From Streptomyces sp. NBC_00683 (GTDB lineage: Bacteria; Actinomycetota; Actinomycetes; Streptomycetales; Streptomycetaceae), in NCBI RefSeq assembly GCF_036226745.1, contig NZ_CP109013.1, positions 496,001-560,000 of the forward strand: a DNA stretch of 64,000 nt. Reading direction: 5' to 3'. The notes beneath the pieces were generated by a model. That model worked only from the letters and a program-made list of their open reading frames with translations, did no database searches and was not told the DNA's origin. Position numbers and translations under genes: made by a program. Shown here piece by piece: positions 49,680-57,265 of this stretch (within the stretch, counting starts at the first letter, position 1; each line of letters begins with the position of its first letter).

Positions 49680-50193
49680 GGGTGACGCCGTGCATCGGCG
49701 AGTACTCGGGGTAGGTCGGCACCTGCGGCTTCTGCGTGCCGATGACGACGCAGAACAGGGCGTCGGTGTCGCCCTCGTTCTTGAGCGAACGGGTCACACC
49801 GGCGGGAACCACGATCATGTCGCGGTAGCCGAGGGTGCGGTACTCGGCCTCGTCGGGACCGCGGTGGATGCCGACCTTGACCTCGCCCTCCAGGACGAAG
49901 AAGGCCTCTTCGACGTCGTGGTGGGTGTGGGCCGGGCCTTCGGCGCCGGGCGGCAGCAGCATGTTGGAGAAGGTGAACCCGCCGGACGGGAGGATCCGGC
50001 TGTCGCTCTCGTGGTTGCCGGTGGCACCCGAGCCGACGTACCGGATCTGGCCGCGACGGAACTGTGCGCCGGCCTTCTCCTGGAAGGAGAGGGTGTCGAA
50101 GTCCGCCACACGGGAGGCCTTGGTGGCGATGAGGGAGTCGGTGTACGCGGAGAGGTCGTCGCCGTTGTCGTACGCGTCGGTGGTCAGAGGCAT
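49672..50193 (-). CDS. Cupin-domain protein
   Basis: The 173 aa protein has the cupin metal motif GAEGPAHTHHDVEEAFFVLEGEV near 83-105 (three His and a Glu) and a second motif PAGVTRSLKNEGD. It may be a metal-dependent oxygenase, isomerase or decarboxylase of the pathway; the reaction cannot be told. It is preceded by 11 bp from the hydrolase gene and overlaps the next SDR gene. Confidence 0.88.
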   Translation of the reverse strand: MPLTTDAYDNGDDLSAYTDSLIATKASRVADFDTLSFQEKAGAQFRRGQIRYVGSGATGNHESDSRILPSGGFTFSNMLLPPGAEGPAHTHHDVEEAFFVLEGEVKVGIHRGPDEAEYRTLGYRDMIVVPAGVTRSLKNEGDTDALFCVVIGTQKPQVPTYPEYSPMHGVTRG

Positions 50194-50204
50194 GGTGGAG
50201 GCTC

Positions 50205-51005
50205 CTACTCGGGGATGGATGCGGTGATGCGGAGGTGGGAGAGCACCCAGGCGTTGAAGTGGCCCGGCTGCTCCTGGTTGGCCAGGTGACCGGCGTCCTT
50301 GACGATCACGTAGGCGGTCTTGTGGATGGCTCCGGCGATGGCCTGGCTCGCGTCGATGCCGGTGACCCGGTCCTCCTCGCCGCAGAGCACGAGGGTGGGG
50401 GCGGCGATCGAGGGGAGTTCGGCGCGCAGATCGGCGGCGGCCATGGACTCGGCGGCGTACGCGTAACCCGGCAGCCGTACCGAGGCGGCCATCGTGTCCA
50501 CGACCCGGCGCACGAGTTCGCCGGGGGCGCCCGGCGACACCAGCCGCGGTCCGCGTCCCTCGGCGAAGGCGCGCGGGCCGAGCTCGGCGAGCTCGGTGGC
50601 CCGGGCCCGCATGCCCTTCGCCTTCGCCTCGTCCGTGCCGGAGCCCGCACTGGAGTCGGCGACGATCAGCGAGGCGACGAGCTCCGGGTGGCGTGAGGCG
50701 AGCCGTAGCGCGATCACACCGCCCCAGGACACTCCGAGGACGTGCGCGGTCGAGGCGCGCTCACGGATGAGAGCGGCTGCCGCGTCCGCGTAGTCGTCCA
50801 GGCCGAGCGGGCCCTTCGGGTCGGGCGACTTCGCGTAGCCGGGGGCGTCCCAGGCCACGACCCTCGCGTACGAGGAGAGTTCGGCCAGCTGCGGGGCGAA
50901 CGCTGCCGACGACGAGCCGATCCCGTGCAGGCACAGCAGCAGGGGGCCGTGGTCACCGGCCTCTTCGACATGGACGTCGGGGTGGACGTCGGCGCGGGCG
51001 CTCAC
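50205..51005 (-). CDS. Alpha/beta hydrolase (meta-cleavage-product hydrolase type)
   Basis: The 266 aa protein has LLLCLHGIGSSSAAF near 20-34, the nucleophile GVSWGG near 99, GEEDRVTGIDAS (Asp) near 211 and DAGHLANQEQP (His) near 239. In an operon with an extradiol dioxygenase it probably hydrolyses a ring-fission product, like MhpC/BphD. The GTG start overlaps the upstream stop (GTGA). Confidence 0.88.
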   Translation of the reverse strand: MSARADVHPDVHVEEAGDHGPLLLCLHGIGSSSAAFAPQLAELSSYARVVAWDAPGYAKSPDPKGPLGLDDYADAAAALIRERASTAHVLGVSWGGVIALRLASRHPELVASLIVADSSAGSGTDEAKAKGMRARATELAELGPRAFAEGRGPRLVSPGAPGELVRRVVDTMAASVRLPGYAYAAESMAAADLRAELPSIAAPTLVLCGEEDRVTGIDASQAIAGAIHKTAYVIVKDAGHLANQEQPGHFNAWVLSHLRITASIPE

Positions 51006-51799
51006 AGGATCTGGCCCGTCCGTCCCGCCAGCGCGGCGAGGCTGCGCAGGACCGCGTACGGCACCACCTGGCTGGTGGCCGGATTGCCAGGGTCGGGCAG
51101 GTGGGCGACCTCGAAGCGGTACGCACCGTGCGCGCCGGACGCCTCGATCAGATGGCGTGTGCGGTGCGCCGCCGGGTCGGCGACGACCTGGACCCGCACA
51201 GCGTCCAGGTCGCCGACGGCCAGCGCGACCGAAGCGGCCACGTTCGTCGATTTGGGGAACTTGACGGGGACCTCGCGGGCGGTGCCGGACATGACCACGA
51301 CCGGTCCGGTCGCCGACCGCATCCGGGCCAGCAGGTCCTCGTCCATCCAGGGCTGTTCGAGGGTGGAGGGGAGCTTCGTGGTGGTGAGGCGCACCTCGTC
51401 GAGCGGCCCCAGGGAACGTGCCGCCTGGAGGAGGTCGAGGCCCCCGACGGCACCGCCGGTGAAGTACACCCGGCCGGGTCCCGCCGCGAGCAGCCGCTTC
51501 GCGAGCTCCTCGTCGGTCAGCGCTCCGGTGGAGGCGATCAGCAGATCGGTGCCGGATTCCAGCACCCGCTCGCCCCACTCCCGTACGACACCCTGGCCCG
51601 CGGCCTCGACGATCAGGTCACAGGTCTCCAGGGCCTCCTCGAAAGTGGCCTGCCGCGCCGGTGCGGCTTCGCCGAGCGGACGGTTGTCGACGACGCACAC
51701 CAGCTCGGCGCCGCCCACCCGCCCTTCGGCGAGGGCGGTGCCGACGACCCGGCCGATCGCGCCCCAGCCGACGATGCCGACCTTGCGTACGGTGCTCAT
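51002..51799 (-). CDS. L-aspartate dehydrogenase-like protein (NadX/DUF108)
   Basis: The 265 aa protein has a Rossmann motif VGIVGWGAIGRVVGTAL (~7-23), DLIVEAAGQGVVREWGE, a LIASTGALTD loop and KFPKSTNVAASVALA (~187-201), as in aspartate dehydrogenases. The known reaction is NAD(P)-dependent deamination of L-aspartate to oxaloacetate/iminoaspartate. No NAD biosynthesis gene is near; within a catabolic operon it may act on another amino acid or iminium intermediate. ATGA overlap upstream and GTGA overlap downstream. Confidence 0.88.
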   Translation of the reverse strand: MSTVRKVGIVGWGAIGRVVGTALAEGRVGGAELVCVVDNRPLGEAAPARQATFEEALETCDLIVEAAGQGVVREWGERVLESGTDLLIASTGALTDEELAKRLLAAGPGRVYFTGGAVGGLDLLQAARSLGPLDEVRLTTTKLPSTLEQPWMDEDLLARMRSATGPVVVMSGTAREVPVKFPKSTNVAASVALAVGDLDAVRVQVVADPAAHRTRHLIEASGAHGAYRFEVAHLPDPGNPATSQVVPYAVLRSLAALAGRTGQIL

Positions 51800-52740
51800 G
51801 CGGTGGCCTCCTGGGCGTCGAGGGGAGCGAGCGGGCCGGGGTCCGGCGCGCCCGCCATGTGGCAGCGGATCTCCTTGGACGGCGGTCCCGCCGTCCCCCA
51901 CAGGTCGGACAGGTCCGGCACCCGCCGCCACACCCGGGCGATCCAGGCGTCCTCGACGATCTGGGCGACCTCGGAGGTGTACTCGCAGACCAGCCCGGAC
52001 GGGTCGGTGAAGTAGGAGAAGGTGTTGTTCCCGGGGCCGTGCCGGCCGGGCCCCCACTGGGGGGTGATGCCGTGGTGCCGGAGCCGGCCGAGGCCCCGCA
52101 TGAAGTGGTCGACCGAGGTCATCTCGTACGCCACGTGGTTGAGCGAGGTCCACTCGGCCTGGTTGAAGGCGATGCAGTGGTGGTCCGCGTTGCAGCGCAG
52201 GAACGCCATCTGGTGCTCGGACCAGTCGGAGACGCGCAGCCCCAGCACCTCGCAGTAGAAGGTGACGGCGGCGTCGATGTCGGTGGTGTTGAGCACGGCG
52301 TGCGTCACCCCGACGGGCACCGCGCCGTCCCGGCCACGCGGAACGACCGCCTCGACCTGGGCGCTGATCTCGATGAGACGTCCCTCGGGGTCGGTGAACC
52401 GCAGCCCGTAGCCGCCGCCGGCCTGGTGCAGCGGACCGGGCCCGAAGGCGGGGACGATGCCGCGTGCGTCGAGGCGCCGCGCGGCCTCGTCGACCTCGGC
52501 AGGGGTCGCGACGGCGAACGAGAGGCGGCCGAGTCCGACCTTCTCCCGCTCGGCCAGGTGGAGGACGTGGTGCTCGTCGCCCGTACCGCGCAGCCAGCGG
52601 GCGCCGGTGTCGGACTCGACGGTCTCCAGGCCCCAGACCTCTTCGTAGAAGTCGGCGGTCTCGGTGAAGGCCGGGGTGTGCAGCTCGACGTAGCGAAGTG
52701 AGCGGAGCCGTGCGATCGGGCCGGGGGGTGGTTGGTGCAT
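51796..52740 (-). CDS. Type I extradiol ring-cleavage dioxygenase (VOC family)
   Basis: The 314 aa protein has two vicinal-oxygen-chelate modules. The C-terminal one keeps candidate iron ligands His147 (GVTHAVLNTT), His202 (LNHVAYEM) and Glu253 (VCEYTSE), plus HHCIAF and SYFTDPSG, where a conserved His and Tyr assist catalysis. It should cleave a catechol-like ring next to the diol. It ends in an ATGA overlap with the aspartate-dehydrogenase-like gene and follows the aldehyde dehydrogenase by 42 bp. Confidence 0.9.
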   Translation of the reverse strand: MHQPPPGPIARLRSLRYVELHTPAFTETADFYEEVWGLETVESDTGARWLRGTGDEHHVLHLAEREKVGLGRLSFAVATPAEVDEAARRLDARGIVPAFGPGPLHQAGGGYGLRFTDPEGRLIEISAQVEAVVPRGRDGAVPVGVTHAVLNTTDIDAAVTFYCEVLGLRVSDWSEHQMAFLRCNADHHCIAFNQAEWTSLNHVAYEMTSVDHFMRGLGRLRHHGITPQWGPGRHGPGNNTFSYFTDPSGLVCEYTSEVAQIVEDAWIARVWRRVPDLSDLWGTAGPPSKEIRCHMAGAPDPGPLAPLDAQEATA

Positions 52741-52782
52741 CAGTCTCTCCAGACGGACGGACGGGCGTCGGTGCGTGCCGGG

Positions 52783-54267
52783 TCAGCCGGCCCAGGGAAG
52801 CGGGTGGCCGGAGGTGCCCCAGTACAGGGACTTCTGGCGCTGGTAGGCGCGGATCGCGTCGCGGCCCTTCTCCGTTCCGAGGCCGCTGTCCTTCCATCCG
52901 CTGAACGGGGTGGAGGCGCTGAACTGCTTGTACGTGTTGATCCAGACCGTGCCGGCCTCGATCCGGCGGGCGAGCTGCCAGGCGGCTCGCAGGTCCCGGG
53001 TCCAGATGCCGCAGGCCAGCCCGTAGATGGAGTCGTTGGCCTGGCGGACCAGGTCGTCCTCGTCGTCGTAGGGCAGGGCGACCAGGACGGGCCCGAAGAT
53101 CTCCTCCTGGCAGGTGCGGGAGGTGTTGGGCAGTCCCTCCAGGACGGTCGGCAGGTAGTACGCGCCGTCCCGGTACCGCTCGCCCTCGGGCGCCGAGCCT
53201 CCGCACAGGACCCGTGCGCCCTCGGAGCGGGCGAGGTCGACGTAGGCGGCGACGGAGTCACGGTGGCTGTGGTGCACCAGGGGGCCGACCTGGGTGCCCG
53301 GCTCGGTGCCGGGTCCGACGCGCAGCTTGCGGACGCGCTCGACGAGTTCACCGACGAAGGAGTCGTAGATCTCCCGGGCCACGAAGAGCCGGGAGCCGGC
53401 GATGCAGGACTGGCCGCTGGAGGAGAAGATCCCGAACAGCACGCCGGCCAGGGCCTGCTCGATGTCGGCGTCGGCGCGCACGATCGTCGGCGACTTGCCT
53501 CCGAGCTCCAGGGATACAGGGATGAGCTTGCGGGCGGCGAGCGTGGCGATGGACCGGCCGGTCTCCGTACCGCCTGTGAAACCGATGCGGGCGACGAGGG
53601 GGTGGCGGACGACGGCGTCACCGACCACCCGCCCGCTGCCCGGGAGCACCGACAGCAGGGCGGTGGGCAGACCGAACTCCTCGAGGGCCTGGGTGATCAG
53701 GCGGCCGAGGGCGAGGGAGACGAGGGGTGTCCAGGCAGCCGGCTTGAGCAGGACCGCGTTCCCGGCGGCGAGCGCGGGCGCGATCTTCTGCGCGTCGCTG
53801 GCGACGGGAGAGTTCCAGGGGTTGATGGCGCCGACGACGCCCAGCGGCTCGTACGCGCTCATCGTGACGTACGGGCCGCGGGACGGCGTGACCGAGTCCT
53901 CGGCGCTCTCCAGGGCTGCCGCCATGTAGCGGAAGGTGCCTGCCGCACTGAGCGCGAGGGCGCGGGTCTCGGTGAGCGTCTTGCCGGTGTCGGCGGTCTG
54001 CAGTGCGGCGAGGTCGTCCGCCGCCTGCTCGGTCAGCTCGGCGATGCGGTGCAGCAGCCGGGCGCGCTCGTGGGCGAGCAGGTCCCGCCAGGCCGGGTCC
54101 GCCGCTGCCTTCGCCGCAGCTTCGGCCGCTTCGTCGACCTCGTCGGCCGAGGCGGTGTGGACGGTGGCGAGGACGCGGCCGGTCGCCGGGTCGACGGTGT
54201 CGAGCAACTCGCCCGCTCCGCGTCGCCACTGGCCCGCGATCAGGATGTCGGTGGGGATGTGCGGCAC
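52783..54267 (-). CDS. Aldehyde dehydrogenase, first gene of the catabolic operon
   Basis: The 494 aa protein has VGAINPWNSPV (NAD/N-Asn motif), GFTGGTETGRSIA, LELGGKSPTIV with the catalytic Glu, and the catalytic Cys near 287 in SSGQSCIAGSR. It oxidises an aldehyde to a carboxylate with NAD(P)+; 2-hydroxymuconic semialdehyde-type substrates are typical in extradiol pathways. The GTG at 54267 with GGAGGT 6 bases upstream is preferred to the longer frame beginning at 54339. The promoter with operator is ~95 bp upstream. Confidence 0.92.
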   Translation of the reverse strand: MPHIPTDILIAGQWRRGAGELLDTVDPATGRVLATVHTASADEVDEAAEAAAKAAADPAWRDLLAHERARLLHRIAELTEQAADDLAALQTADTGKTLTETRALALSAAGTFRYMAAALESAEDSVTPSRGPYVTMSAYEPLGVVGAINPWNSPVASDAQKIAPALAAGNAVLLKPAAWTPLVSLALGRLITQALEEFGLPTALLSVLPGSGRVVGDAVVRHPLVARIGFTGGTETGRSIATLAARKLIPVSLELGGKSPTIVRADADIEQALAGVLFGIFSSSGQSCIAGSRLFVAREIYDSFVGELVERVRKLRVGPGTEPGTQVGPLVHHSHRDSVAAYVDLARSEGARVLCGGSAPEGERYRDGAYYLPTVLEGLPNTSRTCQEEIFGPVLVALPYDDEDDLVRQANDSIYGLACGIWTRDLRAAWQLARRIEAGTVWINTYKQFSASTPFSGWKDSGLGTEKGRDAIRAYQRQKSLYWGTSGHPLPWAG

Positions 54268-54361
54268 GGGTGTACCTCCGGGCGAGGGGGCGGGCAGGGC
54301 TGGGCCGCGGGTGAGGAAGCACGGGGTGCGTTCCGCCACCGGGAACCGTCGAAGTGCTAGA

Positions 54362-54390
54362 AATCTAAGCGCTTAACTATTCTTCCGCAA
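54362..54390 (-). promoter_or_regulatory. Predicted promoter of the catabolic operon
   Basis: On the minus strand TTGCGG (54390-54385), 17-bp spacer and TAGATT (54367-54362). The palindrome TAAGCGCTTA lies across the spacer and -10, so a bound regulator would block RNA polymerase. Confidence 0.55.
54363..54377. promoter_or_regulatory. Operator site 1 ATCTAAGCGCTTAAC
   Basis: Contains the perfect palindrome TAAGCGCTTA (54366-54375). Its variant recurs 115 bp away in front of the MFS promoter, and its left half ATCTAAGC recurs inverted at 54501-54508. Confidence 0.6.
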
Positions 54391-54479
54391 GGGCCCAGGG
54401 CGAAATCGTTGCCTTCCATGCCTTGAGCACGCCATCGATGGCGTCGATGATGAACACCAAGTTGCTGGAAACAAGATTC

Positions 54480-54508
54480 CTAAGCTCTTAACCATTGACC
54501 GCTTAGAT
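54480..54508. promoter_or_regulatory. Operator site 2 CTAAGCTCTTAAC plus half-site GCTTAGAT
   Basis: CTAAGCTCTTAAC (54480-54492) differs from site 1 at one base; GCTTAGAT (54501-54508) is the complement of its left half. They flank and enter the -35 of the MFS promoter. Confidence 0.6.
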
Positions 54509-54523
54509 ACTGGAACCTACTGT
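54495..54523 (+). promoter_or_regulatory. Predicted promoter of the MFS transporter gene
   Basis: TTGACC (54495-54500), exactly 17 bp, then TACTGT (54518-54523). The start would be near 54530, 30 bp before the ATG. Confidence 0.65.
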
Positions 54524-54559
54524 CTCCGCAACTGCTCTGCCCGCGGAAGGAACCCCTCC

Positions 54560-55924
54560 ATGACGACTGTGGCCGGCAAGCCAGCCCTCGGCTCCATAGC
54601 CGCGAGACTCGAACGACTGCCGCAATCGCGCTGGCACGTCAAAGTCCGGTTCCTGATCGGCGCCGTCACGTTCTTCGAGGCGTTCGACCAGTTGCTGGCC
54701 GCCTCCGCACTGCCCGTCCTGATGAAGGAATGGAACCTGACCACCGGGCAGGCCACCTTCGCCGTGACCTCCGCCTCGATCGGCATGCTGCTCGGCGCCA
54801 TCGCCGCGGGCTGGCTGGGCGACCGCATCGGCCGGGTGCGCACCGTCGCCCTGGGCGTTGCGATCACCGGTCTAGCCAGCCTTGCCGTCGCCTTCTCGGG
54901 CAGCATCGAGACCTTCTCGCTGTTCCGGTTCGTCCAGGGGCTCGGCATCGGCGGTGTCGTGCCCGTAGCGGCCACGTACATCAACGAGATCGCCCGCTCC
55001 GACAAGCGGGGCCGCTTCGTCCTGCTGTACGAGATGATCTTCCCTGCCGGACTGGCGGCCGCCACCCTGCTCGCCGTCTGGGTGGTCCCGAACTTCGGAT
55101 GGCGCGCGATGTTCGTCATCGGCGGTCTCCCGGTGCTGATCGCCGCCGCACTTCCGCGCCACGTCACGGAATCCCCGCGCTGGCTGCTGGCCCGTGGACG
55201 TACCCAGGAGGCCGAGGAGGCCATCAGCCTCATCGAGGCCGAGGTCGCCCGCGTCACCGCCGAGCCGCTGCCCGCACCGGCCGCCGGCGCGCCCGACGAG
55301 GCCTCCCAGGGGCGTCTGCGCGACCTGTTCCAGGGCCGCTACCTGCGGCGTACGGCGGTCCTGTCAGGTCTGTGGTTCGTTGCCTACTACGTGAACCACG
55401 GCATCTCCACCTGGCTGCCGTCGCTCTACACGAAGCAGTTCGGCCTGGATCTGACCACCGCGCTCGTCTACACCCTGCTGAGCAACATCACCGGTCTGCT
55501 CGGCACGTTCATCATGGCCATGGTGATCGACCGCATCGGCCGGAGGCCCGCCCTGATCAGCGCCCTCGTCGGCACCGTGCTCTCGCTCGGCGTGCTCGCC
55601 CTGCTCGGTGCGACCTCGGGCGGCCAGGTCGCGGTGTTCGCCTCGTGCACGACGTTCTTCCTGTACGCGATCAACGCGGGTCTCTACCTGTACTCCCCCG
55701 AGCTGTACCCGACGGCCAACCGGGCCAAGGGGGCGGCGTTCGGTGGCCTGTGGAACCGGTGCGGCGTCATCCTCGGCCCCATAACGGTGGGCGCGATCAT
55801 CGGAGCGGGCGGCAGCCTCGGGCTCGTCTTCGCGCAGCTCGCCGTGGTGGCCGCGGTGGGCGCCGCGATCGCCTGGTTCGCGATCGAGACCAAGAACAGG
55901 ACGCTGGAGGAGCTCAACTCCTGA
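54560..55924 (+). CDS. MFS transporter, aromatic acid/sugar:H+ symporter-like
   Basis: The 454 aa protein has twelve predicted helices and both MFS signature loops: GWLGDRIGRVRTVALG (after helix 2) and DRIGRRPALISALVG (after helix 8), with a long central loop (~195-250). PESPRWLLARGR-like VTESPRWLLARGR follows helix 6, as in the SP/AAHS groups. It probably imports the substrate of the divergent catabolic operon, as the two promoters share operators. GGAAGGA precedes the ATG. Confidence 0.9.
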   Translation: MTTVAGKPALGSIAARLERLPQSRWHVKVRFLIGAVTFFEAFDQLLAASALPVLMKEWNLTTGQATFAVTSASIGMLLGAIAAGWLGDRIGRVRTVALGVAITGLASLAVAFSGSIETFSLFRFVQGLGIGGVVPVAATYINEIARSDKRGRFVLLYEMIFPAGLAAATLLAVWVVPNFGWRAMFVIGGLPVLIAAALPRHVTESPRWLLARGRTQEAEEAISLIEAEVARVTAEPLPAPAAGAPDEASQGRLRDLFQGRYLRRTAVLSGLWFVAYYVNHGISTWLPSLYTKQFGLDLTTALVYTLLSNITGLLGTFIMAMVIDRIGRRPALISALVGTVLSLGVLALLGATSGGQVAVFASCTTFFLYAINAGLYLYSPELYPTANRAKGAAFGGLWNRCGVILGPITVGAIIGAGGSLGLVFAQLAVVAAVGAAIAWFAIETKNRTLEELNS

Positions 55925-55945
55925 CACGCCCGGCGTTCCACGTGA

Positions 55946-55993
55946 GGGGCCGGTGTCCCGGAGCAGTGATCACTGCTCCGGGACACCGGCCCC
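55946..55993. terminator. 48-bp perfect palindrome between converging genes
   Basis: Arms 55946-55969 and 55970-55993 are perfectly complementary over 24 bp with no spacer (centre GTGATCAC). It starts 22 bp after the MFS stop, and its right arm contains the last codons and stop of the TetR-MarR gene. It should work as a bidirectional terminator. Confidence 0.8.
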
Positions 55994-57226
55994 GAGCGTT
56001 TTCCCCAGGGCGCCGAGCAGCCCCGACAGCCGGCGCCGGTCCGCAGGCCCGAACCCGGCGAGCAGCTCGTGCTCCTGGGCCGACCGTGCGGCAGAGACCC
56101 GGTCGGACAGTGCGATGCCCTCCGGGGTGAGGCACAGCCGGACGATCCGGCGGTCGTCGTTGTCGCGCTCCCGCCGGATCAGGCCCACCGCCTCGAGACG
56201 GTCCGCGTGCTGGGTGAGGCCGCCCGCACGGACGGCACCCGCGGCCGCCACCTCGCCCATCGTCCGGCGGTAGGGCTCACCCGCGTCGCGCAGCGTGGCG
56301 AGCACCTCGTAGGCGGGCAGACTGATGCCGTACTCGCGGACGGTCCTGCCGACGAGCTCCTGATGACGCCGGGCGCACTCGCTCAGCCTGTCGAACAGGG
56401 ACGGGGCGGAGTCGTCCGCGCCCGGGGGTGTCGGCGCGGGCCGCCGCGTTTCCGGGCGCGGGACCTCCGGACGTCCGGCTTCCGGGCGTTCGGTCCCCGG
56501 CCTCTCGGGGCGGGTGGACGCGGCCCCGCCCGCACCCTCTGCCCCGCGTTCCTGTCCGCGGGCGGGGCGGAGGGCGTCGCCGAAGGCGGTGGTGAGCACG
56601 TCCGTCAGCGCGGGGGCGAGGTCCCCGGTCGGGACGGAGACCGCCGGATCGTGCGCGAAGACATAGCGTTCCATGATCACGCCGAAGAGGACGCTGCGGA
56701 TCATGGCGATGCGCACCTCCGCCTCGGCCGAGTCGCCGAGCAGCCGCGCGAGCGGTTCGCCGACCTGCTTGTCCAGGATCGTGCGCAGCAGTTCGGCACT
56801 CGGCGGGTGACTGACCGCCGAGCGGATCAGCGCCGGCCAGGGATCGTCGGCCGGCAGCCGGTCCCAGCGTTCCAGGTAGGCCTGGGCAAGGGCGGCCGGC
56901 AGATCGCCCGTGGCGCCTGCCCCGAGCACATCGCCGGTGACACCCGCTCCGCTCCCGACCGCCTCGCGGAACAGACCGTCCTTGGTACCGAAGTACGCCA
57001 TCACCAGGCCGGGTGTCACCCCGGCCTCGGCCGCGATGGCGCGGACCCCGACACCTTTGTAGCCGTGCGCGCCGAACAGCCGGCGGGCGGCATCGAGGAC
57101 CGCGCGGCGATTGCCTTCCGGGTCATGGGAGCCGGGGCGGCGCGGCGCTGCCGCCGACTGCCCATCGGGGGCGGGACTTCCGGCCGCTCGTCGGCGGCCC
57201 TTGCTCTCTGGATCCACAGCCCTCAC
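55970..57226 (-). CDS. TetR-MarR fusion transcriptional regulator
   Basis: One continuous frame holds two full regulators. A TetR HTH (~40-85; AVLDAARRLFGAHGYKGVGV, then GVTPGLVMAYFGTKDGLFRE) and a TetR ligand domain (~90-210) are followed by a Pro/Arg/Glu linker (~212-275) and a complete MarR domain (~280-418; YGISLPAYEVLATLRDAGEP and IRRERDNDDRRIVRLCLT). Start is uncertain: GTG 57226 is used because an operator-like repeat covers the upstream region; TTG 57259 is the longest frame. The MarR part resembles the free MarR at 63104. It probably controls the flanking catabolic or molybdenum-hydroxylase operon. Confidence 0.88.
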   Translation of the reverse strand: MRAVDPESKGRRRAAGSPAPDGQSAAAPRRPGSHDPEGNRRAVLDAARRLFGAHGYKGVGVRAIAAEAGVTPGLVMAYFGTKDGLFREAVGSGAGVTGDVLGAGATGDLPAALAQAYLERWDRLPADDPWPALIRSAVSHPPSAELLRTILDKQVGEPLARLLGDSAEAEVRIAMIRSVLFGVIMERYVFAHDPAVSVPTGDLAPALTDVLTTAFGDALRPARGQERGAEGAGGAASTRPERPGTERPEAGRPEVPRPETRRPAPTPPGADDSAPSLFDRLSECARRHQELVGRTVREYGISLPAYEVLATLRDAGEPYRRTMGEVAAAGAVRAGGLTQHADRLEAVGLIRRERDNDDRRIVRLCLTPEGIALSDRVSAARSAQEHELLAGFGPADRRRLSGLLGALGKTLGAGVPEQ

Positions 57227-57230
57227 ATTA

Positions 57231-57256
57231 AACGAGTGTTCATAAAAACAGTCGTT
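57231..57256. promoter_or_regulatory. Operator candidate AACGAGTGTT-N6-AACAGTCGTT
   Basis: Two 10-bp arms are complementary at 9 of 10 positions with a 6-bp AT-rich spacer, in the 39-bp gap between the XdhC-like gene and the TetR-MarR gene. The size and symmetry suit a TetR dimer, so autoregulation is likely. Confidence 0.6.
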
Positions 57257-57265
57257 CAAAACTGG

